Assembly (NCBI GenBank): GCA_964610885.1
Contig: CAZSWR010000020.1
Location: forward strand, 1-41,332
Source: CAZSWR01 sp964610885
GTDB lineage: Bacteria > Bacteroidota > Ignavibacteria > Kapaibacteriales > UBA2268
Length of the DNA: 41,332 nt
Direction: 5' to 3'
Part shown: positions 16,480-23,314 of the stretch, one piece after another
How the letters are laid out: each line of letters starts with the position of its first letter
How positions within the stretch are numbered: the stretch's first letter is position 1
Notes under the pieces: generated by a model
What the model saw: the letters and a program-made list of their open reading frames with translations, nothing else
Databases searched by the model: none
Told to the model about the DNA's origin: nothing
Program-made: the position numbers and the translations under genes

Positions 16480-17616
16480 ATGAAAAGTAATGCAAGCAAA
16501 TTAGCGCTGATGACCAGCGCCCACGCCGTAAATGACTGGTATTCAAACTTTATTCAAATTCTCGTCCCGTTCTTTGTTTCGGCCGGGTTGGGCATCGCGA
16601 AGAGTTCTTTCCTCGTTTCTGCCTTCACGCTTACCTCGGCGGTTATGCAGCCCGTATCGGGGTATTTGGTGGATACGCGGAACCTGCGCCGATTGGTCCA
16701 CGTCGGCACTCTGTGGATGGGCGTTTTGCTGTGCTTTTCCGTGCTGTCGGGCAACTACACGCTAACGTTGATACTTGTGTCTCTGTCCGGCCTGGGCACG
16801 GCTGCATTTCATCCGCAGGCGTCTGCCATTGTGGCGTCGATCAGCGGCAGCCAAAAGGGCACGTATCAATCGATATTCGTAGCCGGCGGGAATGTGGGAC
16901 TTGCGCTGACGCCCTTGCTTTTGGTGCCATTTGTCGAGAACTTCGGTTTGGAATCGCTTCCATGGCTGGCCATTCCGGCTGTGGTCATGTCGGTACTATT
17001 GTGGACAGGCACTCCGCGCCCCGAACAGCGAAAAAAAGGCGACACGGCGCCGCTTGGCGAGGCTCTTCGCAGGTCTCGCGGCGAACTTTTGAAACTTGTT
17101 TCTGTGGTGTCGGCGCGCTCGCTGGCATATTTCGGATTCGTAACTTTTCTGCCTCTTTATTTCGTTTCGCACTCGATAGAGCTATCAGCCGGAAGCATTC
17201 TGATTTTTGTCATGCTGTCGGCCGGAGCTTTTGGCGGGATCGTCGGAGGAATGATTTCGGACAGAATCGGCCGTAAGCCTGTCATTGTTGGGTCGCTATT
17301 GCTGGCAAGCCCGATGTTTGTCTTGTTCCTCGTTTCATCTGGAATCATAAGCTATATACTTTTGTTCCTGGCCGGTTCGATGCTTCTATCGTCGTTTTCG
17401 GTAACTGTCGTGTCCGCTCAGGAATTGATAGGCAAGAATGCAGCAACGGCTTCGGGGCTAATGTTGGGTTTCGGCGTCGGGATCGGCGGCATGGGCGTTG
17501 GTTTGCTTGGCGTAATCGCCGACAATTTCGGAGTGGATACCACGATCGGGATACTCATTTTCCTGCCATTGGTCGCCGGTTTGTTCGCAACTCTTCTAAA
17601 GAAGCCTAAACTGTGA
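16480..17616 (+). CDS. MFS transporter, Fsr (fosmidomycin-resistance-protein) like
   Basis: 378 residues with about twelve predicted membrane helices, slightly short for a major facilitator. The N-terminal half has the Fsr subfamily features: SAHAVNDWYSNFIQILVPFF in helix 1, LTSAVMQPVSGYLVDTRNLR spanning the helix 2-3 loop, and LSGLGTAAFHPQASAIVA with the conserved 'FHP.A' motif. The second half has the loop DRIGRKPVIVGSLLLASP, the MFS motif A. E. coli Fsr exports fosmidomycin; other members have unknown substrates, so drug resistance should not be assumed here. The start ATG is preceded by a weak GAGAAAT. It is monocistronic and directly followed by a microsatellite. Confidence 0.87.
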   Translation: MKSNASKLALMTSAHAVNDWYSNFIQILVPFFVSAGLGIAKSSFLVSAFTLTSAVMQPVSGYLVDTRNLRRLVHVGTLWMGVLLCFSVLSGNYTLTLILVSLSGLGTAAFHPQASAIVASISGSQKGTYQSIFVAGGNVGLALTPLLLVPFVENFGLESLPWLAIPAVVMSVLLWTGTPRPEQRKKGDTAPLGEALRRSRGELLKLVSVVSARSLAYFGFVTFLPLYFVSHSIELSAGSILIFVMLSAGAFGGIVGGMISDRIGRKPVIVGSLLLASPMFVLFLVSSGIISYILLFLAGSMLLSSFSVTVVSAQELIGKNAATASGLMLGFGVGIGGMGVGLLGVIADNFGVDTTIGILIFLPLVAGLFATLLKKPKL

Positions 17617-17623
17617 ATCATTT

Positions 17624-17749
17624 GATGAGATGATGTGATGATGAGATGATGTGATGATGTGATGATGTGATGATGAGATGATGAGATGATGTGATGATGA
17701 GATGATGTGATGATGAGATGATGTGATGATGTGATGATGTGATGATGTG
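17624..17749. repeat. Octamer microsatellite (ATGATGWG)15
   Basis: A partial unit (GATGAG) followed by fifteen perfect 8-base units ATGATGTG or ATGATGAG at 17630-17749. The variant base runs T,A,T,T,T,A,A,T,A,T,A,T,T,T,T. It starts seven bases after the MFS stop. A related degenerate run on the other strand is at 28706-28780. Confidence 0.95.
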
Positions 17750-17827
17750 ATTAAATTAGTTGCAAGTAAAAAGGTGAAAGTATCAAGTCAAATCTATATC
17801 GGATAGTAAATTCTTCTACTTTCAATT

Positions 17828-17900
17828 TGTTCCTTGCTACTTCTCCCTTTTCTTTTCCCTTGTTCCTTTTTTCCTTGTCCCTTGCAACTTGCTCCTTTCC
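17828..17900. repeat. Polypyrimidine repeat left of the toxin-antitoxin locus
   Basis: Strand-biased C/T tract built from variants of TTCCCTTGTTCC. A second, similar tract (CCTTTTCCCTTGTCC, TTGTTCCTTTTCCCTTG) lies at 18514-18562, so the two flank the toxin-antitoxin pair as direct repeats. Confidence 0.55.
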
Positions 17901-17995
17901 ATACTATGAATTTTATGATTAGGCTTCGAGAAGTTTTGGTTTTCTGGCAATTTTTTATTATCTTGAATTTAGAATCAATATTGAAAGAATGAGCA

Positions 17996-18181
17996 ATGAT
18001 AATCATAGACGAAGATAAAGTAACCATCCCGAGAGCCACGTGGGATAAGCTTCAGGAGTCGGACTATTATCACGAAATATTGGAAGCTATCCAGGATCTG
18101 GAAGCCTACTATTCCGACAAAGATAATAATGAAGGCTTCATTGATTATGATGATTACAAAAAGGGAAGAACCGCGAAATAA
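17996..18181 (+). CDS. Putative RelB-like antitoxin
   Basis: 61 residues, acidic (many D and E), starting MIIIDEDKVTIPRATWDKLQ. The first strand with VTIP followed by a helix of the pattern 'W.KL' and an acidic tail resembles the small antitoxins that precede RelE toxins. The stop TAA is immediately followed by the toxin ATG (TAAATG), a normal antitoxin-first arrangement. The antitoxin would bind and neutralise the toxin and usually represses the operon. The reading frame is intact although the toxin gene is broken. Identification rests on the toxin neighbour more than on its own sequence. Confidence 0.65.
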   Translation: MIIIDEDKVTIPRATWDKLQESDYYHEILEAIQDLEAYYSDKDNNEGFIDYDDYKKGRTAK

Positions 18182-18438
18182 ATGTATAAAGTGTTGATTT
18201 CAAATAGGGTCGCAAAGGAATTGGACAAAATGCCCGATTTCGTTTTTCGGAAATTGGATAAGGTGATCACCGGTTTGAAAACTAATCCAAGGCTGCCGGA
18301 TGTTTGAAACTAACGAACGAAGAACTCTACAGAATAAGAATAAATGATTATCGTATTATATACTCGATATTCGACGATATACTGAGAATCGAAGTAGTTA
18401 AAATAGCCCATAGGAAGGACGTATATAGAAAGAAATAG
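18182..18438 (+). pseudogene. RelE/ParE-family toxin, frameshifted
   Basis: The first frame gives MYKVLISNRVAKELDKMPDF and continues to a premature TGA at 18305. From about 18298 the homology continues in another frame, reading GCLKLTNEELYRIRINDYRI, IYSIFDDILRIEVVKIAHRK and DVYRKK to the TAG at 18436. Adding one G in the CCGGA at 18296-18300 rebuilds the family motif 'NPR.PGC.KL' and an 85-residue protein with the RelE core 'YRIR..DYRI.Y' and 'I..I.HR.DVY'. RelE toxins cleave mRNA in the ribosome. As read, the product is 41 residues and lacks the C-terminal catalytic part, so it should be inactive unless the base loss is a sequencing error or is corrected by frameshifting. Confidence 0.8.
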
Positions 18439-18513
18439 ACTAATTTGAAATAAATGTAAGCGTAGTATTACTTGACGTTCTTCACAGAAAACGACAAAAT
18501 TTTAGAGCTGACT

Positions 18514-18562
18514 TGCACCTTTTCCCTTGTCCATTTCCCCTTGTTCCTTTTCCCTTGCTCCT
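18514..18562. repeat. Polypyrimidine repeat right of the toxin-antitoxin locus
   Basis: C/T tract with CCTTTTCCCTTGTCC and TTGTTCCTTTTCCCTTGCTCC-like units, similar to the tract at 17828-17900 and in the same orientation. It ends at the rlpA stop codon. Confidence 0.5.
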
Positions 18563-19016
18563 ATTCTATCGTGATTCTGACTCTGGCCGTGCCCGATTCA
18601 ATCATGCCGATACTCTCGGCGGCGGCGCGCGATAGGTCGATAATCCGGCCGGCGGCGAATGGCCCTCGGTCGTTGATGCGGACGGTAACCGAACGGCCAT
18701 TGTCCAGATTCGTAACGGTAACGACCGTGCCGAAAGGCAGTGTCTTGTGCGCTGCTGTCAACTCAGTTTGGTCGAACTCCTCACCGCTGGACGTAGGGCG
18801 GCCGTCGAATTCATCGCCATAGTACGATGCCATTCCAGTCTCCTCGAAATCGCTATCCACTGAAACGGGCGCGGCGCGGTTCGGTGCGGTTGAGCGTGTG
18901 GTTGTGGCTTTCTGGCCGAATTTGGCTCCGGGAGTGAAGCGAACTGACGAAGAGCAAGACCATACGGCACAAATTGCCACCAGCGCGAGCAGAGTTTTTG
19001 CAATCGTTTTCATCAT
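18561..19016 (-). CDS. rlpA: RlpA-like septal ring lipoprotein, double-psi beta-barrel
   Basis: 151 residues. The signal peptide ends in a lipobox (AVWSC, Cys about residue 21). After a Ser/Thr-rich linker the RlpA core covers about 60-150: GMASYYGDEFDGRPTSSGE, then LTAAHKTLPFGTVVTVTNL and VRINDRGPFAAGRIIDLSRA. The DPBB fold and the conserved Asp of NDRGP fit RlpA, which in Pseudomonas cleaves denuded glycan strands at the septum. There is no SPOR domain, unlike the E. coli protein; interestingly a separate SPOR protein is encoded at 8811-10709. The ATG overlaps the coaD stop (ATGA), so translation is coupled with CoA synthesis. Confidence 0.9.
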   Translation of the reverse strand: MMKTIAKTLLALVAICAVWSCSSSVRFTPGAKFGQKATTTRSTAPNRAAPVSVDSDFEETGMASYYGDEFDGRPTSSGEEFDQTELTAAHKTLPFGTVVTVTNLDNGRSVTVRINDRGPFAAGRIIDLSRAAAESIGMIESGTARVRITIE

Positions 19017-19501
19017 TGGCCCTGCGCGAATTTCCGGGTTAAAGCCTGGGCGATGCAGGGCGAAACGAAATCGCTAACGTCTTGCCCATACCGAGCCAAC
19101 TCCCTTATGATACTTGAGTTCAGATAAGTATATTTTTCATGTGGAGTAAGGAAAATCGTGGTAATTTCCGGTGCCAGTTTCCGATTCATCAGCGCGATTT
19201 GGAATTCATAATCGAAATCCGACATAGCCCTGATGCCTCTGATCAGCGCGCAGCCATTGCGCTGCCTGGCAAAATTGACAACCAAATCGTGCGACGCCTC
19301 CACGCGGACATTCCTGAGCCGCGAAAGTGCCTGCCGCGCCAATTCGATGCGCTCCGCTTCGGTGAATAGCGTTGTCTTCTTGGAATTAACTGCAATCAAA
19401 ACAATTACTTCGTCAAATAGGGCACTGGCCCGCTCGATCACGTCCTCGTGGCCCAAAGTTATCGGATCGAACGACCCGGCGTAGATACCAATTTTTTTCA
19501 T
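19013..19501 (-). CDS. coaD: Phosphopantetheine adenylyltransferase
   Basis: 162 residues from the ATG at 19501; the upstream in-frame extension to 19696 is repeat DNA and is rejected. It begins MKKIGIYAGSFDPITLGHED with the nucleotidyltransferase GSFDP and TxGH motifs, has IRGIRAMSDFDYEFQIALMN in the middle (substrate-binding RGLR-like segment) and YTYLNSSIIRELARYG near the end (the ISSS/TxxR motif). Length is normal for the bacterial enzyme. It transfers AMP from ATP to 4'-phosphopantetheine, the penultimate step of CoA synthesis in the cytosol. The enzyme for the last step, coaE, is also in this window at 25429. Confidence 0.96.
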   Translation of the reverse strand: MKKIGIYAGSFDPITLGHEDVIERASALFDEVIVLIAVNSKKTTLFTEAERIELARQALSRLRNVRVEASHDLVVNFARQRNGCALIRGIRAMSDFDYEFQIALMNRKLAPEITTIFLTPHEKYTYLNSSIIRELARYGQDVSDFVSPCIAQALTRKFAQGQ

Positions 19502-19608
19502 TCTGTTCAAATTCAAATCAAAAAAACTCTTTTTCAATCCAACAAATTTCAAGCCAAGAAAAGAAGATGAATAAGGTTGATAGAAAAAATCAAGAATATG
19601 GCGGCATG

Positions 19609-19801
19609 AAGCACCTTCGGTGCTTGCCTTGGAGAAATGTAGGGGCGGATTCCGAACCCGCCCGAGAGGATGTGTGGATGATTGAACGCTATCCATGAAT
19701 TGCCTCCATCACTCGTAGGACGACTGTAAGTCGTGCTACGAGAAGAAATAACCACTTGCTTGCAAGCCAGACGTGCCGCACTTCCGAAGTGTGGCACGTC
19801 T
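19609..19801. repeat. Cluster of four palindromes between coaD and dnaX
   Basis: AAGCACC-TTC-GGTGCTT at 19609-19625; the GTAGGGGCGGATT palindrome at 19639-19665; CTCGTAG to CTACGAG at 19712-19742 with an inner ACGAC/GTCGT stem; and AGACGTGCC to GGCACGTCT at 19769-19801 with inner CACTT-CCG-AAGTG. The last two belong to the REP-like family seen at 7534 and 22944. No gene in the 19502-19915 gap. Confidence 0.75.
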
Positions 19802-19879
19802 CTTCGAATCAACCACATCAACTCCTCATTACTGTTCGGGAAAAAATTTAACTTTAATTTAAGGCCGAAATTTTGCAAT

Positions 19880-19911
19880 TTTGAAATTCGTGTTTTTGAA
19901 TATTATATTTG
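19880..19911 (+). promoter_or_regulatory. dnaX promoter of Bacteroidota type
   Basis: TTTG at 19880-19883, exactly 20 bases, then TATATTTG at 19904-19911. This fits the known TTTG / TAnnTTTG consensus of the Bacteroidota primary sigma factor. The ATG of dnaX follows four bases later, so the transcript would be leaderless or nearly so, in line with the absence of a ribosome-binding site. Confidence 0.6.
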
Positions 19912-19915
19912 TAAA

Positions 19916-21784
19916 ATGAGCGATCAGGGCAAAATACAGGATTTCGTCGTAACGGCACGCAAATGGCGGCCGCTCAATTTCTCGAGCGTCGTGGGCCAGG
20001 AGCATATCACACAGACGCTGAAAAATGCGATTCTTAGCGAAAGGGTGCACCACGCCTACCTTTTCAGCGGCCCGCGTGGAGTGGGGAAAACCACCTGCGC
20101 TCGCATACTGGCCCGCGCCATTAATTGCCTGCACCCGGTGGACGCCGAGCCGTGCAACGAATGCGAGAACTGCCGCGGCGTGCTCGATTCGCGATCGTTG
20201 GACGTTATCGAAATCGATGGTGCCTCGAATAACTCCGTCGAGGATATTCGCAAGCTGCGCGAAAACGCCAAGTATCCGCCGTCGCTCGGCCGCTACAAAA
20301 TGTATATCATCGACGAAGTGCACATGCTGTCCACGTCGGCCTTCAACGCACTTCTGAAGACACTCGAAGAACCGCCGCCACACTTGCTTTTCATCTTTGC
20401 GACCACCGAACCGCACAAGGTGCCGGCCACCATACTGAGCCGCTGCCAGAGGTTCGAGTTCCGCAGCATGGAAATCGAGACGATCGTGGCCCAGCTCAAA
20501 TATATCGCCGAAAAGGAAGGAATCGCAATCGACCGCGATTCGCTGCTGACCATTGCCCGAAAGGCAGACGGCTCGATGCGCGATTCACAATCAATTTTCG
20601 ACCAAGTCGTGGCCTTCTGCGGCAAAAGCGTGAACTATTCGGAAATGAGCGACGCGCTGCACCTCGTCGATCAAGAATTTTTCTTCAGAGTGTCCTCAGC
20701 GATCCACGACAAAGACATAGCCGAAATCTTCGAGATAACGAACCAAATCGTTACAAAAGGATACGACCTCCAGGAGTGTCTCTCGGGGCTAATCGAACAC
20801 TTCAGAAACATTCTTACCGTCAAAATAACCGGAGACAATCGCTATATCGGCGTCCGTAACTCATTCACGGACCGCTATGCCACCGAGGCCGGCGGCTTCA
20901 CCAAAGGCGATTTGCTCCGCGCGCTGCAAGTGCTCGCCCAGGCCGAACAGGCCATGCGAATGGCCCACCAGCCGAAGATTAAATTCGAGTTGGCGCTGGT
21001 GCAGCTCGCTTCGATGGATACTGCATTGGACGCCGGAGCGCTCGTCGCGGCTCTAAAAGAATTGAAAACCGGAATCAAATCCGGGAATTTTGCTGCTCAT
21101 CAGGCTCCGGCCGATTTGCCCAAGGCCAATCAGATGCCGCCATTGGCACCGAACCTTGCGAAAGCAGCCCCGACCTCGAGCAAACCAATTGCTGCGCCCG
21201 CGAAGCTGATTCAGGCCGCGAAGCCAATCCCCACGCCCGAGCCGGCATCGGCCCCACCGCCGCCGCCCGAACCGAGGGAGTATTTCGACGAGGCCGCGCC
21301 CGAAGCCGCCACGGAACAATCCTTCGGCAATTCGAAGGCAGCCCTGGCGAAGCATTGGCACGGGTTCAAGGCCAAATACACCCCAACGATTCGCGAACTG
21401 CAAATCCTTTCGGACGAATCAGCCGTTCGTACTGATTTTGCCGATGGCGAAATTAAACTATTCGTGGGCGACAATTTCGTTGCCGAAATGATCCTCAAGA
21501 ATCGTGTGAAAATCAGCGACGCGCTAAAGGCATACTTTGGCGAACAGGTAGCGATCTCGATCGAAATTATTAAAAACGAGCCAAAAGCCCTGGAGACCGA
21601 GCCTGCTGCACCAATTGAAGCAGAAAAAGGAATTCCGGCCGCAAAGTCCGAGTTGCCTCCTTTGGATATCCCGAAGCACCAGGAAGCCCAACCAAAGGCG
21701 GAAAAGCCTTCGCTGGAGGGCAAGCACGAGACAGAAAAAGCTATTATTTCTCTTTTCGACGCCATGGAACTGAAGCCTCAATAG
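19916..21784 (+). CDS. dnaX: DNA polymerase III subunit gamma/tau
   Basis: 622 residues from the ATG at 19916; the frame is open upstream through repeat DNA but MSDQGKIQDFVVTARKWRPL is the normal N-terminus. Clamp-loader ATPase motifs: Walker A GPRGVGKTT (52-60), four zinc cysteines at 71, 80, 83 and 86, DEVH Walker B (133-136), and the SRC sensor (175-177). Domain III follows to about residue 370. The C-terminal part is a Pro/Ala-rich linker and a conserved helical region (about 475-550). The protein loads the sliding clamp and links polymerase to helicase. I see no obvious slippery poly-A site for gamma production. The stop codon TAG runs straight into repeat copy B. Confidence 0.95.
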   Translation: MSDQGKIQDFVVTARKWRPLNFSSVVGQEHITQTLKNAILSERVHHAYLFSGPRGVGKTTCARILARAINCLHPVDAEPCNECENCRGVLDSRSLDVIEIDGASNNSVEDIRKLRENAKYPPSLGRYKMYIIDEVHMLSTSAFNALLKTLEEPPPHLLFIFATTEPHKVPATILSRCQRFEFRSMEIETIVAQLKYIAEKEGIAIDRDSLLTIARKADGSMRDSQSIFDQVVAFCGKSVNYSEMSDALHLVDQEFFFRVSSAIHDKDIAEIFEITNQIVTKGYDLQECLSGLIEHFRNILTVKITGDNRYIGVRNSFTDRYATEAGGFTKGDLLRALQVLAQAEQAMRMAHQPKIKFELALVQLASMDTALDAGALVAALKELKTGIKSGNFAAHQAPADLPKANQMPPLAPNLAKAAPTSSKPIAAPAKLIQAAKPIPTPEPASAPPPPPEPREYFDEAAPEAATEQSFGNSKAALAKHWHGFKAKYTPTIRELQILSDESAVRTDFADGEIKLFVGDNFVAEMILKNRVKISDALKAYFGEQVAISIEIIKNEPKALETEPAAPIEAEKGIPAAKSELPPLDIPKHQEAQPKAEKPSLEGKHETEKAIISLFDAMELKPQ

Positions 21785-21869
21785 GTGGCGACTGCCACTT
21801 TGATTTTAATTGAGCAGCGCAATGACGAAAGGATAGACTGAAAAAGAATTCATTTCCCCTAATATTAGA
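21784..21869 (+). repeat. Dispersed intergenic element, copy B
   Basis: Opens GGTGGCGACTGCCACTTT directly at the last base of the dnaX stop codon, continues GAGCAGCGCAATGACG, AAAGGATAGACTG and ends GAATTCATTTCCCC, TAATATTAGA. Homologous along its length to copies A and C. The stem with the following T-rich stretch could terminate dnaX. Confidence 0.8.
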
Positions 21870-21926
21870 CAATCATACATTATCCATTAAAAGTTGATTA
21901 TCAAATTGCCAATCTTTGAGGAGCTT

Positions 21927-22739
21927 ATGAAGAGAATCATTGCACAAAGTATTGTTTTTTTCTTTTTTATCGGAACTTTTTCAGCCGCCAATGCGCAGCA
22001 AGATGAGTTTAACCAGTCCAATTCGCAAAACACCCCAGAACAGTTCCGCTTGGGGCTGGGCGTCTCTGTGATGCACTTGGACTACAAAGAAACACTCGAC
22101 CCGCCAAACAAAAGCACTGAAAACGGCTTCCTTCCGGGGATATCCGGCTTCCTCCGCAGGGATTTCTCCAACGGATGGGCCATCGAAGGCAACGGCTCTT
22201 TCCATTTCGGCGACGAAGACTACGACGGCTCCACAATGGAAGGTGTACCTATGATAGGTAAGACCAATTCGAAATTCTTCGAGCTTGCTGGGCTTGGCGC
22301 CTATAGATTCCACTTGGACCCCACCAACGATTTTGAACTCCGAGCCGGGCTTGTCCTGAAATTCTGGAGGCGCGAGCTGGACAAGGGATACGTTGAGGAC
22401 TACACACGAATCGCAATACCGATCGAAGGCGAATTGTCGTTCTTGGTTGGAGAGAAAAACAGACTCAAATTCTTCGCAGCAACCGATATTATGATCGGCG
22501 GACGAATGGATTTGGACTTTTATGGAGCCTCAGACGAATTTACGCTGGGCAACGAAATCGGATACCGTTTTGGCGCGACATTCGATGCACCATTGTCGAA
22601 CAAATTGTCGCTAATACTCTGTTCGTACTACGAACATTTCGCCTTCGGGATGAGCAACCAAACAAATCTTGGCTACGAACCGGCGAGCAAAACAAATAAC
22701 TTCTTCTTCAAGTTGGGCGTGAGCATCGACCTGAATTAG
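21927..22739 (+). CDS. Outer-membrane beta-barrel protein
   Basis: 270 residues from the ATG at 21927, with GAGGAG just upstream (short spacing, three bases). A signal peptide covers about 1-24 (IIAQSIVFFFFIGTFSAANA then QQDEF). The mature part has alternating hydrophobic strands ending in aromatic residues, for example EQFRLGLGVSVMHLDY, GISGFLRRDFSNGWAIEGNG and LSLILCSYYEHFAFG, and a last strand NNFFFKLGVSIDLN, as expected for an eight-to-ten-strand outer-membrane barrel of the OmpW / OMP_b-brl kind. Function unknown. Its TAG stop is fused to the repeat fragment at 22739. Confidence 0.75.
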   Translation: MKRIIAQSIVFFFFIGTFSAANAQQDEFNQSNSQNTPEQFRLGLGVSVMHLDYKETLDPPNKSTENGFLPGISGFLRRDFSNGWAIEGNGSFHFGDEDYDGSTMEGVPMIGKTNSKFFELAGLGAYRFHLDPTNDFELRAGLVLKFWRRELDKGYVEDYTRIAIPIEGELSFLVGEKNRLKFFAATDIMIGGRMDLDFYGASDEFTLGNEIGYRFGATFDAPLSNKLSLILCSYYEHFAFGMSNQTNLGYEPASKTNNFFFKLGVSIDLN

Positions 22740-22750
22740 GTGGCGACTGC
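22739..22750 (+). repeat. Fragment of the dispersed intergenic element (copy D)
   Basis: GGTGGCGACTGC follows the TA of a stop codon exactly as in copy B, but the homology stops there. Too short to be significant alone; the identical position relative to a stop codon makes it credible. Confidence 0.45.
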
Positions 22751-22906
22751 AATTTATCAGCCTGCCAGAAATAGTAAAGATTAGCAACAATGGGGCTTGC
22801 CCCATTGCCAAAGTTGCAGTAACTCATTGATATATCGACAAATCTCGCAACCCACTTTTTCAAAGGGGGCCAAAGAAAATATTCTCGTAATACATTGATA
22901 ATTGAT

Positions 22907-23141
22907 GTAGGGGCGGGTTCGGAACCAGTCCAAATTTTCACCAAGACGTGCCACACTTCGGAAGTGAGGCACATCTGCATCTGTGTAAATATATGGATTA
23001 TATACAGATAAAGTTGTGCTACCATTTGGAATGGTAGTAGGGGTTCAAAATTTTGAACCCCTACAATACCCATACAAAACGTTAAAGACCCTAAAAATAT
23101 GTGTATAGTATTATATAATAATTCCCCATTTGGCAAAGGGG
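22907..23141. repeat. Palindrome cluster in the 22740-23314 gap
   Basis: GTAGGGGCGGGTT palindrome (22907-22931, degraded right arm); AGACGTGCCACACTT hairpin (22944-22976); CTACCATT-TGG-AATGGTAG (23019-23037); a perfect 28-base palindrome whose arms are GTAGGGGTTCAAAA and its complement (23037-23064), sharing its first base with the preceding hairpin; and CCCC-to-GGGG hairpin with TTTGGCAAA (23124-23141). No convincing gene in this gap of 575 bases. Confidence 0.75.
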
Positions 23142-23314
23142 TTAGGGTGATTTGCCTATATTTCAATGAATTGCTGGAATGTACTCGAAATAGGTTTAAG
23201 CCCGAAGTTGCACATATAGTTTTCTTGCTGCCTGTATGATTGCCCAAAATAGCAATATTTATCAAACAAATTCCTCTTAGTCTTAGATATGTTTTTTTTA
23301 TATTTAGGGCGAAA

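Noticed and set aside
16480..17616. Fosmidomycin resistance determinant
   Set aside because: The subfamily is recognised but its substrates vary; resistance cannot be claimed from sequence.
17624..17749. CRISPR-like tandem array
   Set aside because: Units are 8 bases without unique spacers; it is a microsatellite.
19502..19696. N-terminal extension of coaD
   Set aside because: Repeat-derived sequence; the enzyme normally begins with the MKKIGIYAGSFDP segment at 19501.
19733..19915. N-terminal extension of dnaX
   Set aside because: It runs through palindromic repeat DNA and the promoter; the conserved protein begins at 19916.
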